From Methylobacterium tarhaniae (GTDB lineage: Bacteria > Pseudomonadota > Alphaproteobacteria > Rhizobiales > Beijerinckiaceae): a stretch of 35,164 nucleotides of DNA. Where the stretch lies: positions 1 to 35,164 of the forward strand of contig NZ_LABZ01000124.1 in the NCBI RefSeq assembly GCF_001043955.1, in the 5' to 3' direction. The position numbers and the translations under genes are program-made. The notes under the pieces were generated by a model, which did no database searches, was not told where the DNA came from, and saw only the letters and a program-made list of their open reading frames with translations. Shown in pieces: positions 23,851 to 32,404 of this stretch (the first letter of the stretch is position 1; each line of letters starts with the position of its first letter).

Positions 23851-23991
23851 GGACGTGCCTTTGTTCGATCCTGGCTGGGCGAAGGCTCGCGAGCGGCGGC
23901 CTCGACGGCGCGCGGGCGGGCCCGTCCCTTCGAGATGCGTCGCGCCTCGCCCCGGCGCAAGAGGCAGGCGGCGAGGGCGTTGTGGGCCGGT

Positions 23992-24543
23992 TCAGGCCCG
24001 GGCCTCGGCGAATCCCGCCGGTTCGGGCAGGAGCGGACCCGTCGCCATCAGGGCGTCGAGGTCGGTCCCGGCGAGGGCGGCATCGGCCGCCGCCACGTAG
24101 GCCGCGAGCCCCCGCGCCGCGCCGGGCTCCTCGCGGGCCAGCACGTTGCGGGCGAGCGTCGCCGCCAGCGCCTCGCGGTCGCCGGCATCGAGGGCGGCGT
24201 CGTAGGCGGCGGCGCGGCCGTAGAAGGCCTGCGCCAGCTTCTTCATCCGCTTCGACACCCCCATGTCGCCGACACCGAGTTCGCGCAGGGACGAATCGAG
24301 CTGCTCGAACACCGAGTTGACGAGGTCCTGGGCGATGTCCGCCGCCGGGGCGGGGAGCCGGCGCAGGTGGCGCAGCACCAGCACCACGTGCAGGCACAGG
24401 GCCTCGAACCGGCCCTCCACCGTGTCGGGCACGCCGAGGTCGAGGTAGAGCGCCGGCACCCGGGCGCCGGCATTGACGCGGATGTGCAGCGCCTCGATGG
24501 CGCGCCTGCGGGCATCCTCGCGGCGGAAGGGGTTTCGCATCAT
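23992..24543 (-). CDS. Ubiquinol-cytochrome c chaperone family protein (Cbp3-like)
   Basis: A 183-residue member of the ubiquinol-cytochrome c chaperone family (PF03981), related to mitochondrial Cbp3, which assists cytochrome b / bc1 assembly. Family blocks are [66 protein letters not shown], and a C-terminal helical pair. Two ATGs in a row; the first is used, with GGGAGGCGAGAG upstream. First gene of the leftward cbp3-DUF177-plsX-fabH-ihfA-merR series and divergent from bamE. Confidence 0.92.
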   Translation of the reverse strand: MMRNPFRREDARRRAIEALHIRVNAGARVPALYLDLGVPDTVEGRFEALCLHVVLVLRHLRRLPAPAADIAQDLVNSVFEQLDSSLRELGVGDMGVSKRMKKLAQAFYGRAAAYDAALDAGDREALAATLARNVLAREEPGAARGLAAYVAAADAALAGTDLDALMATGPLLPEPAGFAEARA

Positions 24544-24604
24544 CGGGGTCTCTCGCCTCCCGCACCGCCCCGCGCCCCGCGGCGCGGAACTTAAATCCTT
24601 GCCG

Positions 24605-24664
24605 AAAACGCGGCTGTCGCCGCGTCACGGCCCAAAAACGCGGCTATCGCCGCGTCACGGCCTT
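24605..24664 (-). promoter_or_regulatory. Twin 30-bp repeats forming tandem hairpins with T-runs in the operon leader
   Basis: Two near-identical 30-base units (24605-24634, 24635-24664) each contain ACGCGGC-TRTC-GCCGCGT, a 7-bp stem with a 4-base loop. Read on the minus strand, the first-encountered stem is followed by TTTTTG and the second by TTTTCG, as in intrinsic terminators. They lie 62-112 bases before the cbp3-like start, pointing into the plsX-fabH operon, so they may be attenuators or may block antisense transcription from the bamE side. Confidence 0.55.
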
Positions 24665-24796
24665 CGACCCACGGCCCGAACCTTGGCCGTGCCTTGCCAA
24701 CGCCACAACCCCGGGGTACGGCAACGCTCGCTTCTCGCGCAAGGCTGCCATCCGGCCGGCCGACACACTGTCCCGCATACGTCTCCCGAGGTCTCG

Positions 24797-25261
24797 ATGC
24801 CGCGCCGCTTCACACCGTCGCTTCTCCGCCTCGCCGCGGCCGGCCTGATCGGGCTGTCGGCCGCGGGCTGCGTGATCGGCGAAGAGTTCCGGCACGGCTA
24901 CATCATCGACGATGCCGCCGTCGCCCAGGTGCGTCCGGGCGCCAGCGCCGAGCAGGTGCTGCAGCTCCTCGGCACCCCCACCACCGTCTCCACGGTCGGC
25001 AACAAGTCCTGGTACTACATCAGCCAGAACACCCAGCGCACCGTGATGTTCTTGGGCGAGCGCCCGAAGGACCAGCGCGTCCTGGCGGTGTATTTCAACG
25101 CCGGCTTCAAGGTCGAGCGCGTGGCGCTCTACGGCGAGCAGGACGGCCGCGTGTTCGACTTCATTTCCCGCACCACGCCGACCAGCGGCGGCGAGCAGGC
25201 CTTCCTCGGCCAGCTCATGCGCGGCCTGACCAAGTTCGAGCCGTTCGGCAACGCGCGGTAA
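24797..25261 (+). CDS. bamE: Outer-membrane assembly lipoprotein BamE (SmpA/OmlA)
   Basis: A 154-residue lipoprotein of the BAM complex that folds outer-membrane beta-barrels. The signal peptide ends at a lipobox with Cys25 (LSAAGC). The SmpA/OmlA domain (PF04355) follows: HGYIIDDAAVAQVRPGASAEQVLQLLGTPTTVSTVGNKSWYYI, where the PG and LGTP motifs are diagnostic, and then the strand VLAVYFNAGFKVERVALYG. The ATG at 24797 has GAGG upstream. Divergent from the Cbp3-like gene, an arrangement common in alphaproteobacteria. Confidence 0.94.
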   Translation: MPRRFTPSLLRLAAAGLIGLSAAGCVIGEEFRHGYIIDDAAVAQVRPGASAEQVLQLLGTPTTVSTVGNKSWYYISQNTQRTVMFLGERPKDQRVLAVYFNAGFKVERVALYGEQDGRVFDFISRTTPTSGGEQAFLGQLMRGLTKFEPFGNAR

Positions 25262-25280
25262 GGCAACGTCTCGTACCGGC

Positions 25281-25300
25281 GGTCGTTGAGAACGACCTTT
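25281..25300 (+). terminator. Intrinsic terminator of bamE
   Basis: GGTCGTT (25281-25287), loop GAG, AACGACC (25291-25297), then TTTGG. A perfect 7-bp stem with a tri-loop 20 bases after the stop, with a short T-run. Confidence 0.65.
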
Positions 25301-25307
25301 GGTTCCG

Positions 25308-25355
25308 GTCTCGAATTTTCTCCAAGTCTCTGGCTTGGTGTCGAAAATTCGAGAC
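25308..25355. repeat. 13-bp inverted repeat with inner stem
   Basis: GTCTCGAATTTTC (25308-25320) is the exact complement of GAAAATTCGAGAC (25343-25355). Inside, CCAAG (25322-25326) pairs with CTTGG (25334-25338). The AT-rich core makes it stand out from the GC-rich surroundings. Confidence 0.85.
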
Positions 25356-25364
25356 GGTCCAACG

Positions 25365-25405
25365 GCCTCGTCGATCTCGGGCTTGCCCGAGATCGACGTT
25401 GAGGC
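25365..25405. repeat. 14-bp perfect palindrome with outer extension
   Basis: CGTCGATCTCGGGC (25369-25382), TT, GCCCGAGATCGACG (25385-25398). Flanking GCCTC (25365-25369) and GAGGC (25401-25405) can lengthen the stem with a small bulge. On the minus strand this lies well past the ABC exporter's stop. Confidence 0.85.
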
Positions 25406-25587
25406 GTCAGCATCTTATGCCGTTGGTATCACGGCCGATCGCGGACGATCCCGGGATCGGCTGGACAGAAGAGACATGTGTACGGTGACAATGAGCTGGC
25501 GCCCGAGCGGCGGCTCGTTGCCGGCGTAGGATCGGGGCATGAAGCCCGCCGTCACGCCGCTGCCGTGTACCGCGGGCTCGCCGGGTT

Positions 25588-27447
25588 TCACTCCGCCGCC
25601 GCCCGCTCCTCCTCGGCTCCCAAGAATCCCCCGGATTGCCGCGCCCACAGGCGCGCATAGAGCCCGCCGGCCTTTACCAGATCGGCGTGCCGCCCCTCCT
25701 CGACGATGCGTCCGCGATCCAGCACCACCAGCCGGTCGAGGGCCGCGATGGTCGAGAGGCGGTGCGCGATGGCGAGCACGGTCTTGCCCTGCATCAGCCG
25801 GTCGAGGGAGCCCTGGATCGCCGCCTCGACCTCCGAATCGAGGGCCGAGGTCGCCTCGTCGAGGATCAGGATCGGCGCGTCCTTCAGGATCACCCGCGCG
25901 ATGGCGATGCGCTGCCGCTGCCCGCCGGACAGCTTGACGCCGCGCTCGCCGACCTGGGCGTCGTAGCCGCCGCGGCCCTTGTGGTCGGTCAGCTCGCGGA
26001 TGAAGACGTCGGCATGGGCGGCCTTCGCCGCCGCCACAATCTCCGCCTCGGTCGCGTCCTCGCGGCCATACGCGATGTTGTCGCGGATCGAGCGGTGGAG
26101 GAGCGAGGAGTCCTGCGTCACCACGGCGATCTGGCGGCGCAGGGAGGCCTGCGTCACCGCGGCGATGTCCTGCCCGTCGATCAGGATGCGCCCACCCTCG
26201 AGGTCGTGCAGGCGCAGCAGCAGGGAGGTGAGCGTGGTCTTGCCCGCCCCGCTCGGGCCGACGAGGCCGACCTTCTCGCCCGGGGCGATCCGCAAGGTCA
26301 GGTTCTCGATGATCCCGGCTTCTTCCCGGCCGTAATGGAAGCTGACGCCCTCGAAGCGCACCTCGCCGCCCGTCACCGCGAGGTCGCGGGAGCCCGGCCG
26401 GTCGGTGAGGGCATGGGGCAAGGCGATGGTCTGCATGCTCTCCTGCACCACACCGATATTCTCGAACAGCCCGCGCACGGTCTGCATCACCCAACCCGAC
26501 ATCGCGATCAGCCGCAGCACCAGGGCGAGGCCCGCCGCCCCCTCCCCGGTGGTCATCTCCCCGCGCGACCATAGGCCCAGCACCACCCCGGCGGTGACCA
26601 CGATCAGGGTGCTGTTGAGGAACGAGAGCGTGGCGGTGACGGCGGTGATGAGCCGGAACGAATGCAGGTAGGCGTCGGTGTGGTCGGTCGTGGCGGCCTG
26701 GACCGCCGAACGCTCCTCGCGGTCGCGGGCGAACAGCTTGACGGTGAGGATGTTGGTATAGCTGTCGACGATGCGGCCGACGAGGGCCGAGCGGGTATCG
26801 GCGACCCTGAGCGAGCGCGCCCGCGCCCGGGGCACGAAGTAGGCGGTCAGCCCCGCATAGGCCAGGAGCCACACCAGGACCGGCAGCATCAGCCACGGGC
26901 TGATCGAGCCGAACAGGCTCACCGCGGTCACGGCGAAGATCGCCACGTAGAGCAGGGTGTCGATGACCACGATGGCGAGCTCGCGCACCGCCACCCCGAC
27001 CTGCGTCACCCGGTTGGCGAGCCGCCCGGCGAAATCGGCCTGGAAGTACGACAGGGCGTGGCCGAGGGTGTAGAGATGGGTGCGCCAGCGGATCAGGCTC
27101 GTGGTCTGCGGCACCACGAGCTGGTTCGACAACGCCTCGTGCAGCCAGGCGAGGACCGGGCGCACCACCAGGATCAGGCCGGCGGCCAGCATCAGCCCGG
27201 TGCCGTGGTCGCGCCACAGGGACTCCGGGCCGGACCGGGCCAGGATGTCCACGAACCAGCCCATCAGCAGGTAGAGCGAGGCCTCGACGCTGCCGGCGGC
27301 GAGCGCCACCCCGAACAGCACCGTGAGCGGGCCCCGCACCGGCCGCAGGTAGAACCAGGCGAAGCCCGCCACCGTGTTGGGCGGGCGCCTGGCCTCCTCG
27401 AAGGGGGCGAAGGGATCGATGCGGCGCTCGAGCCAGTCGAGGAACAT
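25588..27447 (-). CDS. ABC exporter, fused permease and ATPase (MsbA/Atm1-like half transporter)
   Basis: A 619-residue type IV ABC half-transporter. An N-terminal six-TM domain (about residues 38-330, with the long-helix motif SYTNILTVKLFARDREE) precedes the nucleotide-binding domain. That domain has Walker A GPSGAGKTT (397-405), the Q-loop in AVVTQDSSLLHRSIRDNIAYG, signature LSGGQ (506-510), Walker B ILILDEATS (526-534) and H-loop His562 in AHRLS. All catalytic residues are present. Works as a dimer, with substrate (lipid, peptide or glutathione conjugate) unknown. The ATG at 27447 has AGGAAG upstream. Confidence 0.93.
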   Translation of the reverse strand: MFLDWLERRIDPFAPFEEARRPPNTVAGFAWFYLRPVRGPLTVLFGVALAAGSVEASLYLLMGWFVDILARSGPESLWRDHGTGLMLAAGLILVVRPVLAWLHEALSNQLVVPQTTSLIRWRTHLYTLGHALSYFQADFAGRLANRVTQVGVAVRELAIVVIDTLLYVAIFAVTAVSLFGSISPWLMLPVLVWLLAYAGLTAYFVPRARARSLRVADTRSALVGRIVDSYTNILTVKLFARDREERSAVQAATTDHTDAYLHSFRLITAVTATLSFLNSTLIVVTAGVVLGLWSRGEMTTGEGAAGLALVLRLIAMSGWVMQTVRGLFENIGVVQESMQTIALPHALTDRPGSRDLAVTGGEVRFEGVSFHYGREEAGIIENLTLRIAPGEKVGLVGPSGAGKTTLTSLLLRLHDLEGGRILIDGQDIAAVTQASLRRQIAVVTQDSSLLHRSIRDNIAYGREDATEAEIVAAAKAAHADVFIRELTDHKGRGGYDAQVGERGVKLSGGQRQRIAIARVILKDAPILILDEATSALDSEVEAAIQGSLDRLMQGKTVLAIAHRLSTIAALDRLVVLDRGRIVEEGRHADLVKAGGLYARLWARQSGGFLGAEEERAAAE

Positions 27448-27587
27448 GCGGTCTTCCTGGGGTCTCGGTGTCCTGAGCTATGCGGCGTCGGCGCGGCGCC
27501 AACCGGGGGGCGATGCCGCAGGCCGCCGACCGGCGTATGACGGGACACCCGAATCCAGCCGTCCGGACCCGAGATCCCCGCCCCCCT

Positions 27588-28043
27588 ATGCTGCGCCTCG
27601 CCCTCTACCAGCCCGACATCCCGCAGAATACCGGCACGATGCTGCGCCTCGCCGCCTGCCTCGGCGTCGCCGTCGAGATCATCGAGCCGGCGGGGTTCGA
27701 CGTCTCGGACCGCCACCTGCGCCGCTCCGGCCTCGATTATCTCGACCACGTCGCGATCACCCGTCACCGCTCCTACGCGGCCTTCGATGCCTGGCGGCGG
27801 GAGGCCGGGATCCGCCTGGTCCTCGCCACCACCGCCGGCTCGCTGCCCTACACGGCCCACGCCTTCCGGGACGGCGACTGCGTGATGGTGGGGCGCGAAT
27901 CGGCCGGGGTGCCGGAGGCGGTCCATACGGACGCCGATGCCCGGGTGATGATCCCGATGCGGTCGGGGCTGCGCTCGCTCAACGTGGCGGTGGCGGCCGG
28001 GATGATCCTGGGCGAGGGCCTGCGCCAGCTCGGCGCCGGGTGA
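27588..28043 (+). CDS. trmL: tRNA (cytidine(34)-2'-O)-methyltransferase
   Basis: A 151-residue SPOUT methyltransferase of the TrmL (YibK) type that methylates the wobble nucleotide of tRNA-Leu species. The opening LRLALYQPDIPQNTGTMLRLAACLG is diagnostic. The knotted SAM site is in VMVGRESAGVP and IPMRSGLRSLNVAVAAGMIL. Length equals the family norm from the ATG at 27588; the open frame further upstream does not resemble the family. Divergent from the ABC exporter. Confidence 0.93.
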   Translation: MLRLALYQPDIPQNTGTMLRLAACLGVAVEIIEPAGFDVSDRHLRRSGLDYLDHVAITRHRSYAAFDAWRREAGIRLVLATTAGSLPYTAHAFRDGDCVMVGRESAGVPEAVHTDADARVMIPMRSGLRSLNVAVAAGMILGEGLRQLGAG

Positions 28044-28082
28044 CGCCTTGGCCCGGGCGCGCCGGTATGGGATGAGAAGCCC

Positions 28083-28979
28083 ATGACCGACGCCGCTCCC
28101 GACATCGCCGCGCTCAAGACCGAGGCGACCACCTGGTTCTCGACCCTGCGCGACCGCATCTGCACCGCCCTCGAGCGGATCGAGGAGGAGGCGACCGGGC
28201 CGTTCGCCCCCGAGGCCGGCGGGCCCGGACGCTTCGAGCGCACGCCCTGGGAGCGCCAGGACCATTCCGGCGCGCCGGGCGGCGGCGGCACCATGGCGAT
28301 GCTGCGCGGCCGGGTCTTCGAGAAGTGCGGCGTCCACGTCTCGGCGGTGCACGGCGAGTTCGCCCCCGAGTTCCGCGGCCAGATCCCGGGCGCCGCGGAG
28401 GATCCGCGCTTCTTCGCGACGGGCATCTCGCTGATCGCCCATCCGTGGAACCCGCACGTGCCGACCGTGCACATGAACACCCGCTTCGTGGTGACGACGA
28501 AGCCGTGGTTCGGCGGCGGGGCCGACCTGACCCCTCTCCTCGACCGGCGCCGCACGCAGGACGATCCCGACACGATCGCCTTCCATGCCGCGTTCGAGGC
28601 CGCCTGCGCCAAGCACCCGGCCGCGGACTACGCCCGCTACAAGGCCTGGTGCGACGAGTATTTCCACCTCAAGCACCGCAACGAGCCGCGCGGCATCGGC
28701 GGCATCTTCTACGATTACCACTGGACCGGCGAGCCGGCGGCCGACCTCGCCTTCACCCGCGAGGTCGGCGAGGCCTTCCTGGGCATCTATCCGGAGATCG
28801 TCCGGCGCAACCTCGCCACCCCGTGGACCGGGGCCGACCGCCACGAGCAGCAGGTGCGCCGCGGCCGCTACGTCGAGTTCAACCTGCTCTACGACCGCGG
28901 CACGATCTTCGGCCTGAAGACCGGCGGCAACGTCGCGTCGATCCTGTCGTCGATGCCGCCGACGGTGCGCTGGCCGTAG
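28083..28979 (+). CDS. hemF: Oxygen-dependent coproporphyrinogen III oxidase
   Basis: A 298-residue HemF that decarboxylates coproporphyrinogen III to protoporphyrinogen IX with O2, in heme synthesis. Family blocks are [54 protein letters not shown], and the C-terminal [35 protein letters not shown]. Complete. It follows trmL by 39 bases and is followed after 10 bases by the DMT gene, so the three may be cotranscribed. Confidence 0.97.
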   Translation: MTDAAPDIAALKTEATTWFSTLRDRICTALERIEEEATGPFAPEAGGPGRFERTPWERQDHSGAPGGGGTMAMLRGRVFEKCGVHVSAVHGEFAPEFRGQIPGAAEDPRFFATGISLIAHPWNPHVPTVHMNTRFVVTTKPWFGGGADLTPLLDRRRTQDDPDTIAFHAAFEAACAKHPAADYARYKAWCDEYFHLKHRNEPRGIGGIFYDYHWTGEPAADLAFTREVGEAFLGIYPEIVRRNLATPWTGADRHEQQVRRGRYVEFNLLYDRGTIFGLKTGGNVASILSSMPPTVRWP

Positions 28980-28989
28980 AAGCCCCATC

Positions 28990-29886
28990 GTGAAACCACT
29001 CCCCGACCTCGTCGCCGTCGTCCTCTGGATGGCCGGCGCCCTGCTGTCGTTCTCGGCGACCGCCATCGCGGTGCGCGAGCTGGCGCCGGCGCTCGGCCTG
29101 TTCGACATCCTGGCGGCCCGGGCGGGGGCCGGGGTGGCGATCGTCGGGATGGTCGCCGTCCTGCGCCGCCGGCCGCTCGCGGCGCGGCGCCTGCGGCTGC
29201 ATCTCGCCCGCAACCTCGTCCATTGGGGCGGCAACTACGCCTGGTCGTACGGCGTCACGCTGCTGCCGCTCGCCGTGGTCTTCGCCCTCGAATTCACCAC
29301 GCCGGCCTGGGTCACGCTGCTCGCCGTGCTGATCCTGCGCGAGCGGCTGACCGCGAGCCGGGTCGCGGCGGTGGCCCTCGGCTTTCTCGGCGTGCTGGTG
29401 GTGCTGCGGCCGGGTGTCGCCGCGCTGCAGCCGGCAAGCCTCGTGGTCCTCGCCGCCGCGGTCATGTTCGCCCTGACGGCGGTCGCCACCAAGGCGCTGA
29501 CCCGGACCGAGAGCGTGCTGTCGATCCTGTTCTGGATGAACCTGATCCAGTTGCCCCTCAACCTCGTGGCCGGCCGGATCTTTCCGGCGGTGCCGGTCCA
29601 TGCCTTCGAGGGGCGGCACGGGCTGGCGCTCGCCGCGGTCTGCATCGCGGGGCTGACCTCGCATTGGTGCCTGACCAGCGCCTATCGGCGCGGCGACGCC
29701 ATCCTGGTCATGCCGCTCGACTTCCTGCGGATTCCCCTGATCGCGGTGCTCGGCTGGCGCCTCTACGGCGAGCCCCTCGACCCGTGGCTGTTCGTGGGCG
29801 CCGGGCTGATCGTCGGCGGCATCGTCTGGAACCTCGCGGCGGAGGCGCGGCGACGGGCCCCGGCCGTCGAGCCCGAAGGGGCTTGA
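28990..29886 (+). CDS. DMT family (EamA) transporter
   Basis: A 298-residue drug/metabolite transporter with about ten TM helices in two EamA repeats (first: VVLWMAGALLSFSATAIAVREL onward; second from LVVLAAAVMFALTAVATKAL). MPLDFLRIPLIAVLGW is the usual TM9 motif. A GTG start at 28990, just 10 bases after the hemF stop, gives the normal N-terminus; no strong ribosome site is visible. Substrate unknown. It resembles RhaT/YdcZ-like and S-adenosylmethionine-type carriers only in general layout. Confidence 0.88.
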   Translation: MKPLPDLVAVVLWMAGALLSFSATAIAVRELAPALGLFDILAARAGAGVAIVGMVAVLRRRPLAARRLRLHLARNLVHWGGNYAWSYGVTLLPLAVVFALEFTTPAWVTLLAVLILRERLTASRVAAVALGFLGVLVVLRPGVAALQPASLVVLAAAVMFALTAVATKALTRTESVLSILFWMNLIQLPLNLVAGRIFPAVPVHAFEGRHGLALAAVCIAGLTSHWCLTSAYRRGDAILVMPLDFLRIPLIAVLGWRLYGEPLDPWLFVGAGLIVGGIVWNLAAEARRRAPAVEPEGA

Positions 29887-29918
29887 CCGGGAGGCGAAGC
29901 GGCGCGTTGATCGGCGCC

Positions 29919-31094
29919 ATGCTGCTGACCTTCTTCACCGAGCTGCGCGCCGCCAAGGTCCCGGTCTCGCTGCGCGAGTACCTGACGCTGCTCGACGCCC
30001 TCGACCGCGACCTCGCCGACCAGCGGGTGGAGGATTTCTACTACCTCGCCCGCACCGCCCTGGTGAAGGACGAGCGCAACCTCGACAAGTTCGACCGGGT
30101 GTTCGGCCACGTCTTCAAGGGCGTGGTCAGTTTAAGCGAGGCGGTGGAGCCGCAAGCCATCCCCGAGGAATGGCTGCGCAAGCTGGCGGAAAAGTATCTC
30201 ACCGAGGAGGAGCGGGCGCAGATCCAGGCGCTGGGCTGGGACAAGCTGTTCGAGACCCTGAAGGAGCGGCTGGCCGAGCAGAAGGGGCGCCACCAGGGCG
30301 GCTCGAAATGGATCGGCACCGGGGGCACCTCGCCCTTCGGCGCCTACGGCTACAATCCGGAAGGCATCCGCATCGGCCAGGACGGCAACCGCAACTTCCG
30401 GGCGGTGAAGGTCTGGGACCAGCGCACCTTCAAGGACCTGGACGATTCGGCGGAACTCGGCTCGCGCACCATCCGGCTGGCGCTCCGGCGCCTGCGCCGC
30501 TTCGCCCGCACCGGCGCGGCGGAGGAACTCGACCTCGACGGCACGATCCGCGAGACCGCCCGCCACGGCATGCTCGACCTGCGCCTGCGGCCGGAGCGCC
30601 GCAACGCCGTCAAGGTGCTGCTGTTCCTCGATGTCGGCGGCTCGATGGACTGGCACGTCGAACTCGCCGAGCAGCTGTTCTCCGCCGCCCGCTCCGAGTT
30701 CAAGCATTTCGAGCACTTCTATTTCCACAACTGCCTCTACGAGAAAGTCTGGAAGGAGAACCGCCGGCGCCACACCGAGGGCACCCCGCTCCTCGACGTG
30801 ATCCGCACCTACCCGTCCGACTACCGGGTGGTGTTCGTCGGCGACGCCGCGATGTCGCCCTACGAGATCGCGATGGCGGGCGGCTCGGTCGAGCACTGGA
30901 ACGAGGAGGCCGGCCGGGTCTGGCTCGAACGGGTCCTGGCGCATTTCCCGAAGGTGGCCTGGCTCAACCCGGTGCCGCAGGCGCAGTGGGGCTACTCGCA
31001 GTCGAACGCGATGATCCGGCAGATCTTCTCCGACCGGATGTACCCGCTGACGCTGGAGGGCATCGACCAGGCGACGCGGGCCCTGCTGCGGTAG
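29919..31094 (+). CDS. VWA domain-containing protein, CoxE-like
   Basis: A 391-residue protein of the CoxE-type VWA family (PF05762). It starts LLTFFTELRAAKVPVSLREYLTLLDAL and has a basic middle with GGTSPFGAYGYNPEGIRIG. The VWA MIDAS motif is DVGGS from Asp238. C-terminal VVFVGDAAMSPYEIA and VAWLNPVPQAQWGYS are typical. Such proteins usually work with a MoxR AAA ATPase in metallo-enzyme maturation, but none is adjacent here. The ATG at 29919 has no ribosome site. A TTG at 29907, 12 bases after GGGAGG, is an alternative start. The frame is open further left only as shadow of the DMT gene. Confidence 0.88.
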   Translation: MLLTFFTELRAAKVPVSLREYLTLLDALDRDLADQRVEDFYYLARTALVKDERNLDKFDRVFGHVFKGVVSLSEAVEPQAIPEEWLRKLAEKYLTEEERAQIQALGWDKLFETLKERLAEQKGRHQGGSKWIGTGGTSPFGAYGYNPEGIRIGQDGNRNFRAVKVWDQRTFKDLDDSAELGSRTIRLALRRLRRFARTGAAEELDLDGTIRETARHGMLDLRLRPERRNAVKVLLFLDVGGSMDWHVELAEQLFSAARSEFKHFEHFYFHNCLYEKVWKENRRRHTEGTPLLDVIRTYPSDYRVVFVGDAAMSPYEIAMAGGSVEHWNEEAGRVWLERVLAHFPKVAWLNPVPQAQWGYSQSNAMIRQIFSDRMYPLTLEGIDQATRALLR

Positions 31095-31098
31095 AGCC

Positions 31099-31727
31099 TC
31101 ACCCGGCGCCCTGGACGATCGCCCGTGCCTGCGGCTCCCAGTCGAAATGGATCGCCAGCACGCCGAGGGGTTCGCCGGAGGCGTCGCCGTCCCGGCGCAC
31201 GCCGGCGCAGGAGGTCGCCACCTGGGCGCCGCCGAGGCTCGGCTCCGCCCGGATGTCGGCCGCCGTGTAATCGTCGCCGGAGGCGAGCGCGGCGGCCTGC
31301 TGGAACCAGGGCTCCTGCGCCACGCTCCGCCCGCGCAGCCCGGGGTAGCGACCGGGCCGGCCGGTGGCGATGATGCGGCCATCGAGGTCGCACAACCAGA
31401 GATCGAGATAGCCCGTATAGGCCGAAAGGATCACGCCGAGCCGTCTCTCGGCGAAGGCCGCCGCCGCGACGTCCGGCTCCGCGGCGCAACCGACCACCGC
31501 CGCATCGGTGGCCCACCAGCGCACGTCGCAGGTCCGCTCTCGCCGACCCGACTGCTCTCGATGCGGGCGTTGAGCGCCAGCATCTTCACCTGGCTGGTGA
31601 TCCGGCGGATGCGCTGCGTCTTGTCGTGGGCGGCCTGGCGCAGGGTCGTCGCCGCGGCGGCGATGTCCGATAGGTCGCGCCCGTCGCCCGACCGATCGCC
31701 GCCCGCCATCATGGCCTGGTTCGTCAA
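31099..31727 (-). pseudogene. Chemoreceptor-like gene, frameshifted with an internal deletion
   Basis: Two out-of-phase parts of one gene. The 5' part (TTG start at 31727 with GGGAGG upstream) reads KTQRIRRITSQVKMLALNARIESSRVGE, the conserved tip of a methyl-accepting chemotaxis signalling domain. About 31560-31545 the meaningful frame changes, and the 3' part reads ERTCDVRWWATDAAVVGC, then RRLGVILSAYTGYLDLWLCDLDGRIIATGRPGRYPG and VLGVLAIHFDWEPQARAIV, a Cache-like sensor domain. The GFAVVAxEVR part of the receptor hairpin and the linker that should join the halves are missing. Hence a deletion with a phase change. It ends 4 bases from the stop of the VWA gene. Confidence 0.75.
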
Positions 31728-31932
31728 GGAGCGCCTCCCGTCCGGTCATGCCCGGAGCCTGGCACGATTATCGGGAGGGCTGCTTGAGAAAGTGCTTTCC
31801 GTGCCGGTCTGGACCGAATGGACGATCAGTCCTGCCGCCGGATGAACTGAACTTCTATGGAGTATGTCGCGCACAGCCAGGTCGAGGCGCTTCCTGTCGT
31901 TGCGGAGCGAGAAAGCGCGTCAGGCAGGCTTG

Positions 31933-32253
31933 TCAGCCCTGGCGGGCCGGGGTGCTGACGGTGAGGCCGTCGAGCTCGGGCTTGAGCCGGATCTGGCACG
32001 ACAGGCGCGAGCTCGGCCGCACGTCCGAGGCGAAGTCGAGCATGTCCTGCTCCATCGGCTCGGCCGGGCCGACGGCCTCCGCCCAATCCTCGCCGACATA
32101 GACGTGGCAGGTCGCGCAGGCGCAGGCGCCGCCGCATTCCGCGTCGATGCCCGGCACGTTGTTGCGGATCGCGGTCTCCATCACGGTCGAGCCGACCTCG
32201 CCCTTCACGGTGCGGGGTGTGCCGGCGGCATCGACATAGGTGATCTGGACCAT
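31933..32253 (-). CDS. [2Fe-2S] ferredoxin, adrenodoxin-like
   Basis: A 106-residue plant/adrenodoxin-fold ferredoxin. The cluster ligands are Cys40, Cys46 and Cys49 (CGGACACATC, i.e. C-x5-C-x2-C) and Cys86 (RLSCQI). The start MVQITYVDAAGTPRTVKGEVGSTVMETAIRNNVPGIDAECGG-like layout and the acidic helix GPAEPMEQDMLDFA suit ferredoxin VI/FdxB types, which pass electrons to P450 or other oxygenases or to Fe-S assembly. An extra cysteine (Cys44) lies in the ligand loop. The ATG at 32253 has CGGAG upstream; a longer frame to 32337 is unsupported. Confidence 0.93.
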   Translation of the reverse strand: MVQITYVDAAGTPRTVKGEVGSTVMETAIRNNVPGIDAECGGACACATCHVYVGEDWAEAVGPAEPMEQDMLDFASDVRPSSRLSCQIRLKPELDGLTVSTPARQG

Positions 32254-32404
32254 CTGGGACTCCGGAAGCCTCGAGCGGCCGCGGATCGGACGAGGACGCG
32301 GCGGGGCCTGATTGGCGGGTGCCGTCCCGGAATGCAAGCGCGCCGTGCGTCGCGCGGGCCACGGGTCGCAGCCTGGCCGCCGGTCCCGCGTCCGGCCGCC
32401 CGCT

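Larger units (their letters stand above)
25262..25587. other. 326-base convergent gap with no gene
   Basis: Lies between the stops of bamE and the ABC exporter. No coding frame is convincing. The left half is occupied by three consecutive stem-loops (25281-25297, 25308-25355, 25369-25398). A further GCCGATC/GATCGGC pair lies around 25434-25463. The right part shows nothing recognisable. Confidence 0.7.

Noticed and set aside
22136..24628. 830-codon minus-strand reading of plsX running back through DUF177 and the Cbp3-like gene
   Set aside because: Only the last 344 codons resemble PlsX. Upstream is out-of-frame shadow of two real genes.
24605..24664. Two 30-bp repeats as a CRISPR remnant
   Set aside because: They are directly adjacent with no spacers, no cas genes lie nearby, and each unit is a hairpin with a T-run.
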